DNA of 23,945 bases from an uncultured beta proteobacterium (GCA_903843315.1 CAIMPQ010000127.1:1-23945), one strand, 5' to 3'; counted from the stretch's first letter, positions 1 through 8,452 are shown. Notes: generated by a model from the letters alone, not told the origin. Made by a program: numbers and translations.

Positions 1-1622
1 AGCATTGCTGCAGTTGCATCTTGCCCGTAACCCTCTTCTGCAATAAATGCAGTGGCAGCATTAATTAATTCTTGTAAGTTCTCCACACGATCCTGTCCTT
101 CACGCTCAGAGAGATAGTGCTGAATCAAGCCGCTATGCTGAATTACAAACTCAACCGTTTCTGGCAAAGTGTTATGCCGAGTTGCTTCACGCATGTGATC
201 AATTAAGCGCACAAATCCACCCAATGCCGCCCCTGCTTTACCCTCTAATGACGAAGCCGCTGTATATAAAGAAGATTGCTGAGCTCTTGCTGCATCCTGC
301 AATGCCTCAATGGATCTCGCCCCAATACCACGCGTAGGAAAATTCACCACACGTGAGAATGAAGTGTCATCATTCGGGTTTTCAAGCAAACGCATGTAGG
401 CAAGCGCATGTTTAATTTCAGCACGCTCGAAGAATCGCAAGCCGCCATAGACGCGATAGGGAATGCCGGCAGAGAATAAGGCGTGCTCAATAATGCGTGA
501 CTGTGCATTGCTTCTATAGAGTAGTGCCACTTCAGTACGCTTAATACCGCTACTCACAAGGGCTTTAATTTCATCTACTAACCAAGCTGCTTCAGCGTGA
601 TCGCTCGGCGCATCAAAAATACGAACTGGTTCACCATGGCCTGCATCGGTGCGCAGGTTTTTACCTAAGCGCTCAGAATTATTGGCGATCAAATGATTTG
701 CGGTATCGAGAATGTGCCCATGTGAGCGATAGTTCTGCTCCAGCTTCACCATCATGGGATGAAATTGTTTTTCATAAAGACGCATGTTCTCTACGTCAGC
801 ACCACGAAAAGCGTAAATACTTTGATCGTCATCACCAACAGCAAATACAGAGCTACTGCCGGCACCACTGACATTAATTTTGCTTACATCATGGCCTGAT
901 AACAATTTGAGCCAGGCATATTGCAGAGCATTGGTATCTTGAAACTCATCGATCAAGATATGGCGGAAGCGTTCTTGATAATGAGTACGAATTGCTTCAC
1001 TGTGTTTTAACAATTCATAGCTGCGCAAGAGTAATTCAGCAAAATCCACTACACCTTCACGCTGACACTGCTCATCATAGGCTTGATAGAGTTGGGCCAT
1101 CTTGGCTTGGAAGTCATCGCCTACTGCAAGTTCTTTGGCGCGCTGCCCTCTTTCTTTAGCGTGAGCAATAAAGTATTGAAGTTGCTTTGGAGGATATTTT
1201 TCATCATCTACCTTTAAGCCCTTCAGCAGGCGCTTAATGGCGGAAAGTTGATCCTGGGTATCCAAAATTTGAAAAGTGGATGGCAAGCCAGCCTCTTTAT
1301 GGTGGGCACGCAATAAACGGTTGCAAAGACCATGAAAGGTGCCAATCCACATTCCGCGCGTATTAATAGGCAACATGGCGCTTAGACGCACCATCATCTC
1401 TTTGGCGGCCTTATTGGTAAAGGTTACCGCTAGGACGCCAATAGGAGATACCTGGCCGGTCTGAATCAACCAGGCTATACGGGTGGTGAGCACGCGGGTT
1501 TTACCGCTGCCAGCCCCCGCTAAGATCATGGCTGACTGGGCCTGGCCATTTTCATTAACGGGCGGGAGGGTAACTGCCTCGCGTTGTTCTGGATTAAGGT
1601 TTGCGAGCAAGTCTGAGTACAT
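1..1622 (-). CDS. uvrD: ATP-dependent DNA helicase UvrD/PcrA type (partial, C-terminus outside window)
   Basis: Superfamily 1A 3'-5' helicase of nucleotide excision and mismatch repair. About 540 codons are visible from the start; the C-terminal part lies beyond the left edge (family length is about 720-780 residues). Reading the minus strand from the ATG at 1622 gives, in order, a Walker A motif GAGSGKT at about residues 36-42, motif Ia with TFTNKAAKEM, GTFHGLCNRLLR, the Walker B form DEFQDTN, motif III with GDDDQSIYAFRGA, motif IV with LEQNYRS, and the 2A/2B region with RVYGGLRFFERAEIKHALAY. The frame is open throughout the visible part. There is no Shine-Dalgarno; a TATAAT ends 7 bases before the ATG. 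It diverges from valS across only 24 bases. Family assignment is certain; UvrD rather than Rep is chosen from overall similarity. Confidence 0.95.
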   Translation of the reverse strand, partial: MYSDLLANLNPEQREAVTLPPVNENGQAQSAMILAGAGSGKTRVLTTRIAWLIQTGQVSPIGVLAVTFTNKAAKEMMVRLSAMLPINTRGMWIGTFHGLCNRLLRAHHKEAGLPSTFQILDTQDQLSAIKRLLKGLKVDDEKYPPKQLQYFIAHAKERGQRAKELAVGDDFQAKMAQLYQAYDEQCQREGVVDFAELLLRSYELLKHSEAIRTHYQERFRHILIDEFQDTNALQYAWLKLLSGHDVSKINVSGAGSSSVFAVGDDDQSIYAFRGADVENMRLYEKQFHPMMVKLEQNYRSHGHILDTANHLIANNSERLGKNLRTDAGHGEPVRIFDAPSDHAEAAWLVDEIKALVSSGIKRTEVALLYRSNAQSRIIEHALFSAGIPYRVYGGLRFFERAEIKHALAYMRLLENPNDDTSFSRVVNFPTRGIGARSIEALQDAARAQQSSLYTAASSLEGKAGAALGGFVRLIDHMREATRHNTLPETVEFVIQHSGLIQHYLSEREGQDRVENLQELINAATAFIAEEGYGQDATAAM

Positions 1623-1629
1623 CACCCCA

Positions 1630-1635
1630 ATTATA
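1630..1635 (-). promoter_or_regulatory. -10 element of the uvrD promoter
   Basis: A perfect TATAAT on the minus strand ends 7 bases before the uvrD ATG (1622), so transcription should start at or within a base or two of the start codon. It is part of the 10-bp palindrome AATTATAATT (1629-1638) that also supplies the valS -10. The hexamer 17 bases upstream (GGCATT on the minus strand) is a poor -35. The call rests on the -10 alone. Confidence 0.5.
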
Positions 1636-1637
1636 AT
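1632..1637 (+). promoter_or_regulatory. -10 element of the valS promoter
   Basis: A perfect TATAAT on the plus strand ends 9 bases before the valS ATG (1647). The expected start of transcription is about 1644, leaving a leader of roughly three bases. No convincing -35 is found at 16-18 bases upstream, and there is no extended -10 TG. It overlaps the uvrD -10 on the other strand by four bases, so the two promoters probably cannot be occupied at the same time. Confidence 0.5.
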
Positions 1638-1646
1638 TTGCCTCTT

Positions 1647-4538
1647 ATGCCAAATGCCTCAAATACCCCTAATTCACCAGCGGCCAGCTCAGCAGACGAA
1701 CTCGCCAAATCCTATGAACCCGCCCCAATCGAAGCCTACTGGGGTCCTGAGTGGGAACGCAGAGGTATTGCGGATGCAACTATGGATGATGGCAAGGATG
1801 ATTTTTCGATTCAGTTGCCACCACCCAATGTCACTGGCACCCTCCATATGGGGCATGCTTTTAATCAAACCATCATGGACGGCTTGGTACGTCATGCACG
1901 GATGTCTGGGAAAAATACTTTATGGGTTCCCGGCACAGACCATGCTGGAATTGCCACACAAATCGTTGTGGAGCGCCAACTCGATGCACAAAAAGTTTCT
2001 CGTCATGATTTAGGTCGTGAGAAATTTTTAGAGAAAGTATGGGAATGGAAAGAAGCTTCGGGTTCAACGATTACTCGTCAGATTCGTCGCCTTGGTGCTT
2101 CGATTGATTGGGGTAAAGAATATTTCACCATGGACAGCAAGATGTCCAAAGCAGTAGTTGAGGTGTTTGTCCGTCTGCATGAACAAGGCCTGATTTATCG
2201 TGGCAAACGTTTAGTCAACTGGGATCCGGTTTTAGGTACTGCAGTTTCTGACCTCGAAGTGGTAAGCGAAGAAGAAGATGGCTCCATGTGGCACATCCGC
2301 TATCCACTGAGCGATGGCTCTGGACACCTGACCGTTGCCACAACGCGCCCAGAGACTTTGCTGGGCGACGTTGCAGTAATGGTTAACCCAGAAGATGAGC
2401 GCTACAAACATCTCATCGGTAAGTCCGTTAATTTGCCCTTATGTGACCGTCAAATTCCGATCATTGCAGATGACTACGTTGATGTGAACTTTGGTACTGG
2501 TGTGGTCAAAGTAACTCCTGCACATGACTTTAATGATTACGCAGTTGGTCAACGCCATCAACTACCGCTGATCAATATCCTTACCTTGGATGCCAAGATC
2601 AATGAGAATGCCCCTACCTCTTATCAAGGCATGGAACGTTTTGCAGCTCGCAAACAAGTGGTTGCTGATTTAGAAACTGCTGGCTTACTAGATAAAGTAC
2701 AGCCCCATAAATTGATGGTGCCACGCGGGGATCGAACTCAAACCATTATTGAACCGATGCTCACTGACCAATGGTTTGTGGCAATGTCTAAACCAAGCCC
2801 GGATAATCAATATCAACCCGGCTCATCCATCGCTGGCGCCGCATTAGATGCGGTCACTAAGGGCGACATTAAACTCGTTCCAGAAAACTGGATCAATACT
2901 TACACCCAGTGGCTAGAAAATATTCAAGACTGGTGCATCTCGCGCCAACTTTGGTGGGGCCATCAAATCCCCGCTTGGTATGCCGATAATGGCCAGATCT
3001 TTGTGGCGCGCTCTGAAGAAGAGGTCAAAGCTAAAGCAGTAGCTGCTGGCTATACCGGCCAACTTCACCGTGACCCAGATGTACTGGACACCTGGTTTAG
3101 TTCTGCACTCGTGCCATTTAGCTCATTGGGCTGGCCAGAAGAAACCCCCGCTTTAAATCACTTTTTGCCTTCATCAGTATTGGTAACCGGCTTTGACATC
3201 ATCTTCTTCTGGGTGGCACGCATGGTAATGATGACTTGTCACTTCACTGGCAAGGTGCCCTTTCATACTGTGTACGTACACGGTTTGGTGCGTGATGCTG
3301 AAGGTCAGAAGATGAGTAAGTCCAAGGGGAATACTTTGGATCCGATTGACTTGATTGACGGTATCCAGATTGAAGAGTTGGTAGGAAAGCGCACTATTGG
3401 CTTGATGAATCCAAAACAAGCAGAGAGCATTAGCAAGAAAACCAAAAAAGAATTTCCGGAAGGCATTCCGGCATTTGGTACCGATGCTTTGCGCTTTACC
3501 TTTGCATCCCTTGCATCTCTAGGCCGCAATATCAATTTTGATCAGAAGCGCTGTGAAGGCTATCGCAACTTCTGCAATAAGCTTTGGAATGCTACTCGTT
3601 TTGTTCTCATGAACTGCCCTGGCAGTGATGAAGATAATGGCCTGGCCCCTTGTGATAATCAATGTGGACCTGATGGTTACTTAGATTTTTCACCAGCCGA
3701 TAAATGGATTGTTTCGCAGTTGCAAAGAACAGAAGCTGAAGTTGAAAAGGGCTTTCAGAACTATCGCTTTGACAATATTGCGAGCAGCATCTATCAATTT
3801 GTTTGGGATGAATACTGCGACTGGTACCTAGAGCTTGCCAAGGTGCAACTGCAAACCGGCACACCTGCACAGCAACGCGCTACACGCCGTACTTTGCTGC
3901 GTGTTCTCGAAACTATCTTGCGCATGGCTCATCCCTTGATCCCCTTTATCACTGAAACACTCTGGCAAACTGTTGGACCAAAGTCTGGCAAAGACTTAGC
4001 TCAGCAAGCAAAACAAACGATTGCACTCCAGCCCTACCCTGTTACTCAACCCGAAAAGATTGATGAACACAGCGAAGCATGGGTGGCCCAAATTAAAGCG
4101 ATTGTGGATGCCTGCAGAAACCTTCGCGGAGAGATGCAAGTGCCCCCAGGTCTAAAAGTTCCACTTTGGATTAGTGGTCCTGAGGCTTTCTTACAAAGAG
4201 CAACGCCTTATTTGCTTGCATTAGCAAAGTTGTCGGAAGTCAAAATCTACCAGGACGAGGCCTCATTAGAAAAAGATGCCCCTGACGCTCCAATCGCGCT
4301 GGTGGGAAATATCAAGTTACTCCTGAAAATCGAAGTGGATGTGGCTTCTGAACGCATTCGCCTTGGCAAAGAAATTGAGCGCCTAGCTAATGAAATCCAT
4401 AAGGCTCGTGGCAAATTAACCAACGAAAGCTTTGTAGCTCGTGCTCCAGCCGAGGTTGTAGCCCAGGAAAAACAACGTCTTGCCGGTTTTGAGCAGAATC
4501 ATGAGAAGCTTGTTGCACAATTAGAGCGTCTCAAATAG
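1647..4538 (+). CDS. valS: Valine--tRNA ligase (ValRS)
   Basis: Cytoplasmic class Ia synthetase charging tRNA-Val, with a CP1 domain that edits mischarged threonine. The product is 963 residues (E. coli about 951). Visible motifs are HIGH in the form HMGH at residues 67-70 after PPPNVTGTL, DWCISRQLWWGHQIPAW in the connective region, and KMSKS at 555-559. A charged helical C-terminal tail from about residue 880 fits the ValRS coiled coil that touches the tRNA. The ATG at 1647 is preferred over an in-frame TTG at 1638, because the TTG overlaps the TATAAT and has no Shine-Dalgarno. galU follows after 33 bases in the same direction and may be co-transcribed. valS diverges from uvrD and is predicted to be nearly leaderless. 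Confidence 0.97.
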   Translation: MPNASNTPNSPAASSADELAKSYEPAPIEAYWGPEWERRGIADATMDDGKDDFSIQLPPPNVTGTLHMGHAFNQTIMDGLVRHARMSGKNTLWVPGTDHAGIATQIVVERQLDAQKVSRHDLGREKFLEKVWEWKEASGSTITRQIRRLGASIDWGKEYFTMDSKMSKAVVEVFVRLHEQGLIYRGKRLVNWDPVLGTAVSDLEVVSEEEDGSMWHIRYPLSDGSGHLTVATTRPETLLGDVAVMVNPEDERYKHLIGKSVNLPLCDRQIPIIADDYVDVNFGTGVVKVTPAHDFNDYAVGQRHQLPLINILTLDAKINENAPTSYQGMERFAARKQVVADLETAGLLDKVQPHKLMVPRGDRTQTIIEPMLTDQWFVAMSKPSPDNQYQPGSSIAGAALDAVTKGDIKLVPENWINTYTQWLENIQDWCISRQLWWGHQIPAWYADNGQIFVARSEEEVKAKAVAAGYTGQLHRDPDVLDTWFSSALVPFSSLGWPEETPALNHFLPSSVLVTGFDIIFFWVARMVMMTCHFTGKVPFHTVYVHGLVRDAEGQKMSKSKGNTLDPIDLIDGIQIEELVGKRTIGLMNPKQAESISKKTKKEFPEGIPAFGTDALRFTFASLASLGRNINFDQKRCEGYRNFCNKLWNATRFVLMNCPGSDEDNGLAPCDNQCGPDGYLDFSPADKWIVSQLQRTEAEVEKGFQNYRFDNIASSIYQFVWDEYCDWYLELAKVQLQTGTPAQQRATRRTLLRVLETILRMAHPLIPFITETLWQTVGPKSGKDLAQQAKQTIALQPYPVTQPEKIDEHSEAWVAQIKAIVDACRNLRGEMQVPPGLKVPLWISGPEAFLQRATPYLLALAKLSEVKIYQDEASLEKDAPDAPIALVGNIKLLLKIEVDVASERIRLGKEIERLANEIHKARGKLTNESFVARAPAEVVAQEKQRLAGFEQNHEKLVAQLERLK

Positions 4539-4571
4539 AACAGCAGCAATTAAAGCGCGATTGGAATATTT

Positions 4572-5456
4572 ATGCCATTGACCACTAAAGTCGTTACCAA
4601 AGCAGTCTTTCCTGTCGCAGGTTTGGGTACCCGCTTTTTACCTGCAACCAAAGCAAGCCCAAAGGAAATGCTGAATGTAGTGGATAAACCCCTCATTCAG
4701 TATGCGGTGGAAGAGGCTATTGCAGCTGGCATTACGGAAATGATTTTCGTAACTGGTCGCAGCAAGCGCGCCATTGAAGATCACTTCGATAAAGCGTATG
4801 AGCTGGAAGCGGAGCTCGAAGCGAAAAATAAACAGGCTTTACTTGAGATTGTTCGCAGTGTCAAACCTAGCCATGTTGATTGTGTCTATGTTCGCCAACC
4901 CGAGGCTTTGGGTTTAGGCCATGCGGTGCTATGCGCTGAAAAACTCGTGCGTGATGAGCCATTCGCGATCATCTTGGCTGATGACTTATTGGATGGTCAG
5001 CCACCGGTTCTCAAGCAAATGCTAAAGGTATTTGATGAGCAGAATGGTTCTGTCCTAGCGGTCGAAAAAATTGATTCAGCTATGAGTAGCTCATATGGAA
5101 TCATATCTGGCGTTGAAGTTACTAAGGGTGTCTACCGTCTCAATGGCATTGTTGAAAAACCCCAGCCCAAAGATGCCCCGTCTAACTTAGCAGTTGTAGG
5201 GCGCTATGTTCTTTCTTCTGAGATCTTTAAGCACATCCGCAATCTCAAACCTGGTGCTGGCGGAGAAATCCAACTTACAGACGCTATTGCTAGCTTACTC
5301 AAAGAAGAGCCTGTCTTTGCTTATGAATACGATGGCGTGCGTTATGACTGCGGTAGTAAGCTTGGCTATCTCAAAGCTTCGGTTGAATTTGCTCTACGCC
5401 ACCCAGAAGTATCTGCAGACTTTGCAGCATATTTAAAGAACCGCTCTTTAACTTAA
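4572..5456 (+). CDS. galU: UTP--glucose-1-phosphate uridylyltransferase
   Basis: Makes UDP-glucose from UTP and glucose-1-phosphate in the cytoplasm, feeding cell-surface polysaccharide and sugar nucleotide pathways. The product is 294 residues (E. coli GalU 302). The N-terminal nucleotide-binding signature GLGTRFLPATK lies at 17-27, followed by SPKEMLNVVDKPLIQYAVEEA. Further family blocks are ALGLGHAVLCAEKL, an ILADDLL metal/nucleotide site, GIVEKP and GGEIQLTDAI. The gene lies 33 bases downstream of valS in the same orientation, with only a weak GGAA ahead of the ATG. It ends 8 bases from the convergent tusA stop. Pairing of galU with valS is not a functional unit I recognise and is probably a result of gene packing. 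Confidence 0.96.
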   Translation: MPLTTKVVTKAVFPVAGLGTRFLPATKASPKEMLNVVDKPLIQYAVEEAIAAGITEMIFVTGRSKRAIEDHFDKAYELEAELEAKNKQALLEIVRSVKPSHVDCVYVRQPEALGLGHAVLCAEKLVRDEPFAIILADDLLDGQPPVLKQMLKVFDEQNGSVLAVEKIDSAMSSSYGIISGVEVTKGVYRLNGIVEKPQPKDAPSNLAVVGRYVLSSEIFKHIRNLKPGAGGEIQLTDAIASLLKEEPVFAYEYDGVRYDCGSKLGYLKASVEFALRHPEVSADFAAYLKNRSLT

Positions 5457-5464
5457 GTTGCGCT

Positions 5465-5710
5465 TTATCTTCTTTTTAAAAAGAAGACTAAGACATCACC
5501 TTCTTTAGTGCTAGCTAGCAACTCATTCCCTGTTTGCTTAGCAAACGCTGGAAAGTCATGAGCTGCTCCCGCATCTGTTGCCTTAACCTTGAGAACTTCG
5601 CCAGATTGCATTGTCGCTAAAGCTTTCTTGGTTCGCAAAATAGGTAAAGGGCAGTTCATGCCAATGGCATCAACCTCTGCATTAAATACCATATTAATAG
5701 CTTCACTCAT
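5465..5710 (-). CDS. tusA: TusA/SirA-family sulfur carrier protein
   Basis: Small TusA-fold protein of 81 residues. The family signature CPxP is present as GMNCPLPILRTKKAL, with the likely persulfide-carrying cysteine at residue 20. A characteristic second half follows (GEVLKVKATDAGAAHDFPAFAKQTGN). In the family TusA relays sulfur to tRNA 2-thiouridine synthesis or other thiolation pathways; which one applies here is inferred, not shown. I chose the ATG at 5710, not an in-frame TTG at 5725, because the ATG overlaps the alaS TGA as ATGA, the classic arrangement for translational coupling. The last codons (FFLKRR) form a 20-bp DNA palindrome. It converges on galU with an 8-base gap. Confidence 0.88.
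   Translation of the reverse strand: MSEAINMVFNAEVDAIGMNCPLPILRTKKALATMQSGEVLKVKATDAGAAHDFPAFAKQTGNELLASTKEGDVLVFFLKRR
5468..5487. repeat. 20-bp perfect palindrome at the tusA/galU convergence
   Basis: Arm TCTTCTTTTT at 5468-5477 is followed directly by its reverse complement at 5478-5487 with no spacer. It encodes the C-terminal residues FFLKRR of TusA and lies 11 bases past the galU stop. It is almost entirely A/T with no GC stem, so it is not a standard intrinsic terminator, but no other terminator is visible between these convergent genes. Confidence 0.6.
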
Positions 5711-8331
5711 TTGCTGGCCACCCAATCTTTAACGCCATCTAATGCGATACCTAACTTGCTTGGATCGTTTCCACCAGCCATTGCCATTTCTGGTTTACCT
5801 CCGCCTTTGCCGCCCACTTGCAAGGCAACAAAGTTTACGAGATCACCCGCTTTCACTTTTCCAATGGAATCTGCAGTGACCCCTGCAATCAAACTCACCT
5901 TATCTCCCTGAACAGAGGCTAATACGATAGCGGCCGTTTTGAGTTTTGCTTTGAGCGCGTCCATGGTTTCACGCAAGACTCCTGCATCCGCACCGTCTAA
6001 GCGCGCTGCCAATACTTTGATACCATTTACATCAATTGCTTGTCCAGCCAATTCATCCCCTTGGCTAGCAGCCAATTTGGAGTTCACTTTCTCCAATTCG
6101 CGCTCTGCTTGACGCAGACTATCTTGCAGCTGAGCAACTCGATTTACTAAATCGCCTGGATGTGTCTTAAGGATCGCTGCAGCTTCATTAATTTTGTCTT
6201 CTAAACCCTGCAAGAAATGCAGCGCATTGTTACCGGTCACCGCTTCAACACGACGAATACCAGCAGCGACGCCGCCTTCAGAAACAATCTTCAAGCTGCC
6301 AATATCACCAGTGCGAGAAACGTGTGTTCCACCACATAACTCTTTAGAACTGCCGATCTCTAAGACCCGAACTTCATCGCCATACTTTTCACCAAAGAGC
6401 ATCATGGCGCCTGTCTTCTGGGCATCTTCCAAGGACATTACCTTGCCTGATGTAGCTGTGTTATCGAGAATCTCTTGATTAACAATATCTTCTATTTTGC
6501 GAATCTGTTCTGCTGTAATTGGCGCATGGTGCGTAAAGTCAAAACGCGTCTTAGTCGCATCTACTAGCGAACCCTTTTGCTGCACATGATCACCTAAAAC
6601 CTCACGCAAGGCTTTATGCAAGATATGAGTAGCACTGTGATTGCGCATCGTGTCCGCTCTTTGCTGGGTATCCACCAAAGCATTCAGTACATCCCCCACT
6701 TTGAGCTCACCCTCAAGCAACTCGCCCTGGTGACCAAAGACATCGGCTTGAATCTTGAAGGTATCCTCGACCGCAAAATGCACAGCCTCATTACGAAGCT
6801 CACCTTTATCGCCAACTTGACCGCCTGATTCAGCATAGAAAGGGGTGTTATCGAGAACGATGACTGCAGAGTCTCCAGCCTTTACAGACTGGACGACAGA
6901 ACCATCCACGTACAGACCAGTTACCTTGGCGCCCTCATGTTTGAGACTGTCATAGCCATGAAACTGGGTAGGCTGACCTTTGTAATCTAAACCTTGGGCT
7001 ACCTTAAACTTGCCCGCTGCTCTTGCTTGATCGCGTTGCTTTTGCATCGCTACTTCAAAACCTTCAGCATCAACAGTGACCCCACGCTCACGGCAAACGT
7101 CAGCAGTGAGATCCAATGGGAAACCAAAAGTGTCATGCAGACGGAAAGCAGTTTCACCATCAACCACTTTGGCACCACCCGCAAGGGCACCATCCAAGAT
7201 TTCCATGCCATTCGCAATTGTTTGGAAGAAACGCTCTTCTTCTTGCTTAAGTACTTCGCTGACTTTATCTTGAGCTGCGCGCAACTCTGGATAGGCATCA
7301 CCCATCTCTTTCACGAGCGCAGGCACTAATTGATAAAAGAAAGGTTTGCGTGCACCTAATTTGTAACCATGACGAATCGCACGACGAGCAATCCGGCGCA
7401 ATACGTAACCACGACCAGCATTACCTGGAATAACGCCATCTACAACAATGAAGCTACACGCACGAATATGGTCGGCGATTACTTTTAGTGAAGGGCTTTG
7501 GGCATCGCAGTGATTACCGCCAGCAGCATCTACCGCATCCTTAGCTGCCTTGAGAAGATTGACAAAGAGATCGATTTCATAATTGGAGTGCACGTGCTGC
7601 AAGACAGCCGCAATGCGTTCAAGGCCCATACCTGTATCAACGCTAGGCTTAGGCAGAGGATGCATCACACCTGCTTCATCGCGATTGAACTGCATGAATA
7701 CGTTATTCCAAATTTCAATGAAACGATCGCCGTCTTCATCTGGACTGCCAGGAGGCCCACCAGGAATATGCTCGCCATGGTCATAGAAAATTTCTGTACA
7801 AGGACCGCACGGTCCTGTGTCACCCATCATCCAGAAATTATCTGAAGCGTAGCGTGCCCCCTTGTTATCGCCAATCCGAATAATGCGTTCAGCCGGAATC
7901 CCGATTTGATCTTTCCAAATGGCGTACGCTTCATCATCTTCAGCATAGACTGTGACTAACAGTTTCTCTTTAGGCAACTGAAATACCTGGGTTAATAAAT
8001 CCCAAGCGAATTGAATTGCGTCTTTCTTAAAGTAATCCCCAAAGGAGAAATTACCCAGCATCTCAAAAAAGGTATGGTGACGGGCGGTATAGCCGACGTT
8101 ATCCAAATCGTTGTGTTTGCCGCCAGCCCGAATGCATTTTTGAGCAGTTGTTGCGCGGTTATAAGAGCGCTTATCAAACCCTAAAAACACATCCTTAAAC
8201 TGGTTCATGCCTGCATTGGTAAACAGCAGGGTTGGGTCATCCCCCGGCACTACTGGGCTGGACGGAACAATTTGATGGCCTTTTTGGGCGAAGAAATCCA
8301 GGTACGCCTGGCGAATTTGGGAAACTTTCAT
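5707..8331 (-). CDS. alaS: Alanine--tRNA ligase (AlaRS)
   Basis: Class II synthetase charging tRNA-Ala, with a built-in editing domain. The product is 874 residues, near the E. coli length of 876. The catalytic domain starts MKVSQIRQAYLDFFAQKGH. The editing-site zinc ligands are HSATH at 565-569 and C666 plus H670 in CGGTH, matching E. coli numbering. A coiled-coil hinge follows, then a C-terminal DHHA1 domain with VGGKGGGKPEMAMAGG. The ATG at 8331 is the standard family start. No Shine-Dalgarno is seen; an extended -10 ends 7 bases upstream, predicting a leaderless mRNA. The stop overlaps the tusA start by ATGA. It diverges from tctB over 121 bases that hold a strong palindrome. Confidence 0.97.
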   Translation of the reverse strand: MKVSQIRQAYLDFFAQKGHQIVPSSPVVPGDDPTLLFTNAGMNQFKDVFLGFDKRSYNRATTAQKCIRAGGKHNDLDNVGYTARHHTFFEMLGNFSFGDYFKKDAIQFAWDLLTQVFQLPKEKLLVTVYAEDDEAYAIWKDQIGIPAERIIRIGDNKGARYASDNFWMMGDTGPCGPCTEIFYDHGEHIPGGPPGSPDEDGDRFIEIWNNVFMQFNRDEAGVMHPLPKPSVDTGMGLERIAAVLQHVHSNYEIDLFVNLLKAAKDAVDAAGGNHCDAQSPSLKVIADHIRACSFIVVDGVIPGNAGRGYVLRRIARRAIRHGYKLGARKPFFYQLVPALVKEMGDAYPELRAAQDKVSEVLKQEEERFFQTIANGMEILDGALAGGAKVVDGETAFRLHDTFGFPLDLTADVCRERGVTVDAEGFEVAMQKQRDQARAAGKFKVAQGLDYKGQPTQFHGYDSLKHEGAKVTGLYVDGSVVQSVKAGDSAVIVLDNTPFYAESGGQVGDKGELRNEAVHFAVEDTFKIQADVFGHQGELLEGELKVGDVLNALVDTQQRADTMRNHSATHILHKALREVLGDHVQQKGSLVDATKTRFDFTHHAPITAEQIRKIEDIVNQEILDNTATSGKVMSLEDAQKTGAMMLFGEKYGDEVRVLEIGSSKELCGGTHVSRTGDIGSLKIVSEGGVAAGIRRVEAVTGNNALHFLQGLEDKINEAAAILKTHPGDLVNRVAQLQDSLRQAERELEKVNSKLAASQGDELAGQAIDVNGIKVLAARLDGADAGVLRETMDALKAKLKTAAIVLASVQGDKVSLIAGVTADSIGKVKAGDLVNFVALQVGGKGGGKPEMAMAGGNDPSKLGIALDGVKDWVASK

Positions 8332-8338
8332 ATAAATA

Positions 8339-8367
8339 ATTATCGCATTGGCACCTGTCTAGGGCAA
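8339..8367 (-). promoter_or_regulatory. alaS promoter (extended -10 and -35)
   Basis: On the minus strand TTGCCC (8367-8362, 4 of 6 to TTGACA) is followed by a 17-base spacer and GATAAT (8344-8339, 5 of 6), with TG one base before the -10 (extended -10). The -10 ends 7 bases before the ATG, putting the transcription start at or next to the A of the start codon. The -35 sits over the centre of the 8356-8377 palindrome. This is the best-formed of the leaderless promoters in the window. Confidence 0.7.
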
Positions 8368-8377
8368 ACCCTAGACA
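8356..8377. promoter_or_regulatory. Perfect 9-bp-arm palindrome, candidate operator between alaS and tctB
   Basis: TGTCTAGGG (8356-8364) and its exact complement CCCTAGACA (8369-8377) flank CAAA. A third half-site CCCTAGA lies at 8384-8390, 15 bases after the second. Neither strand has a T-tract after the stem, so it is not a terminator. The palindrome covers the predicted -35 of alaS and the predicted -35 of tctB, which is typical of an operator. The regulator is unknown. E. coli AlaRS is known to repress its own gene through a palindrome at the promoter, and a transporter regulator (for example of the GntR family) is an equally open alternative. Confidence 0.6.
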
Positions 8378-8402
8378 ATAGACCCCTAGAGTGCCTTACA
8401 AT
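8372..8402 (+). promoter_or_regulatory. Candidate tctB promoter
   Basis: TAGACA at 8372-8377 (5 of 6 to TTGACA) is followed after 19 bases by TACAAT at 8397-8402 (5 of 6). The spacer is longer than ideal. Predicted start of transcription is about 8409, leaving a leader of about 44 bases that includes the tctB Shine-Dalgarno. The -35 is the right arm of the palindrome, so a protein bound there would block this promoter as well as that of alaS. Confidence 0.45.
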
Positions 8403-8440
8403 CGCACAACATCAATAAATCGGCACTTAAGTCGATAAAT

Positions 8441-8446
8441 AAGGAG
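8441..8446 (+). promoter_or_regulatory. tctB ribosome binding site (fixes a TTG start)
   Basis: AAGGAG lies 6 bases before the TTG at 8453. The strong site at ideal spacing supports TTG as the true start; the first in-frame ATG comes only inside the first membrane segment. Confidence 0.8.
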
Positions 8447-8452
8447 CGCATC

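Noticed and set aside
1483..2013. A 176-codon plus-strand open frame across the uvrD start and the valS start
   Set aside because: It covers antisense uvrD and an alternative frame of valS, with no family features.
7498..7845. A 115-codon plus-strand frame inside alaS
   Set aside because: It is antisense to the conserved catalytic domain of AlaRS and shows no independent signals.
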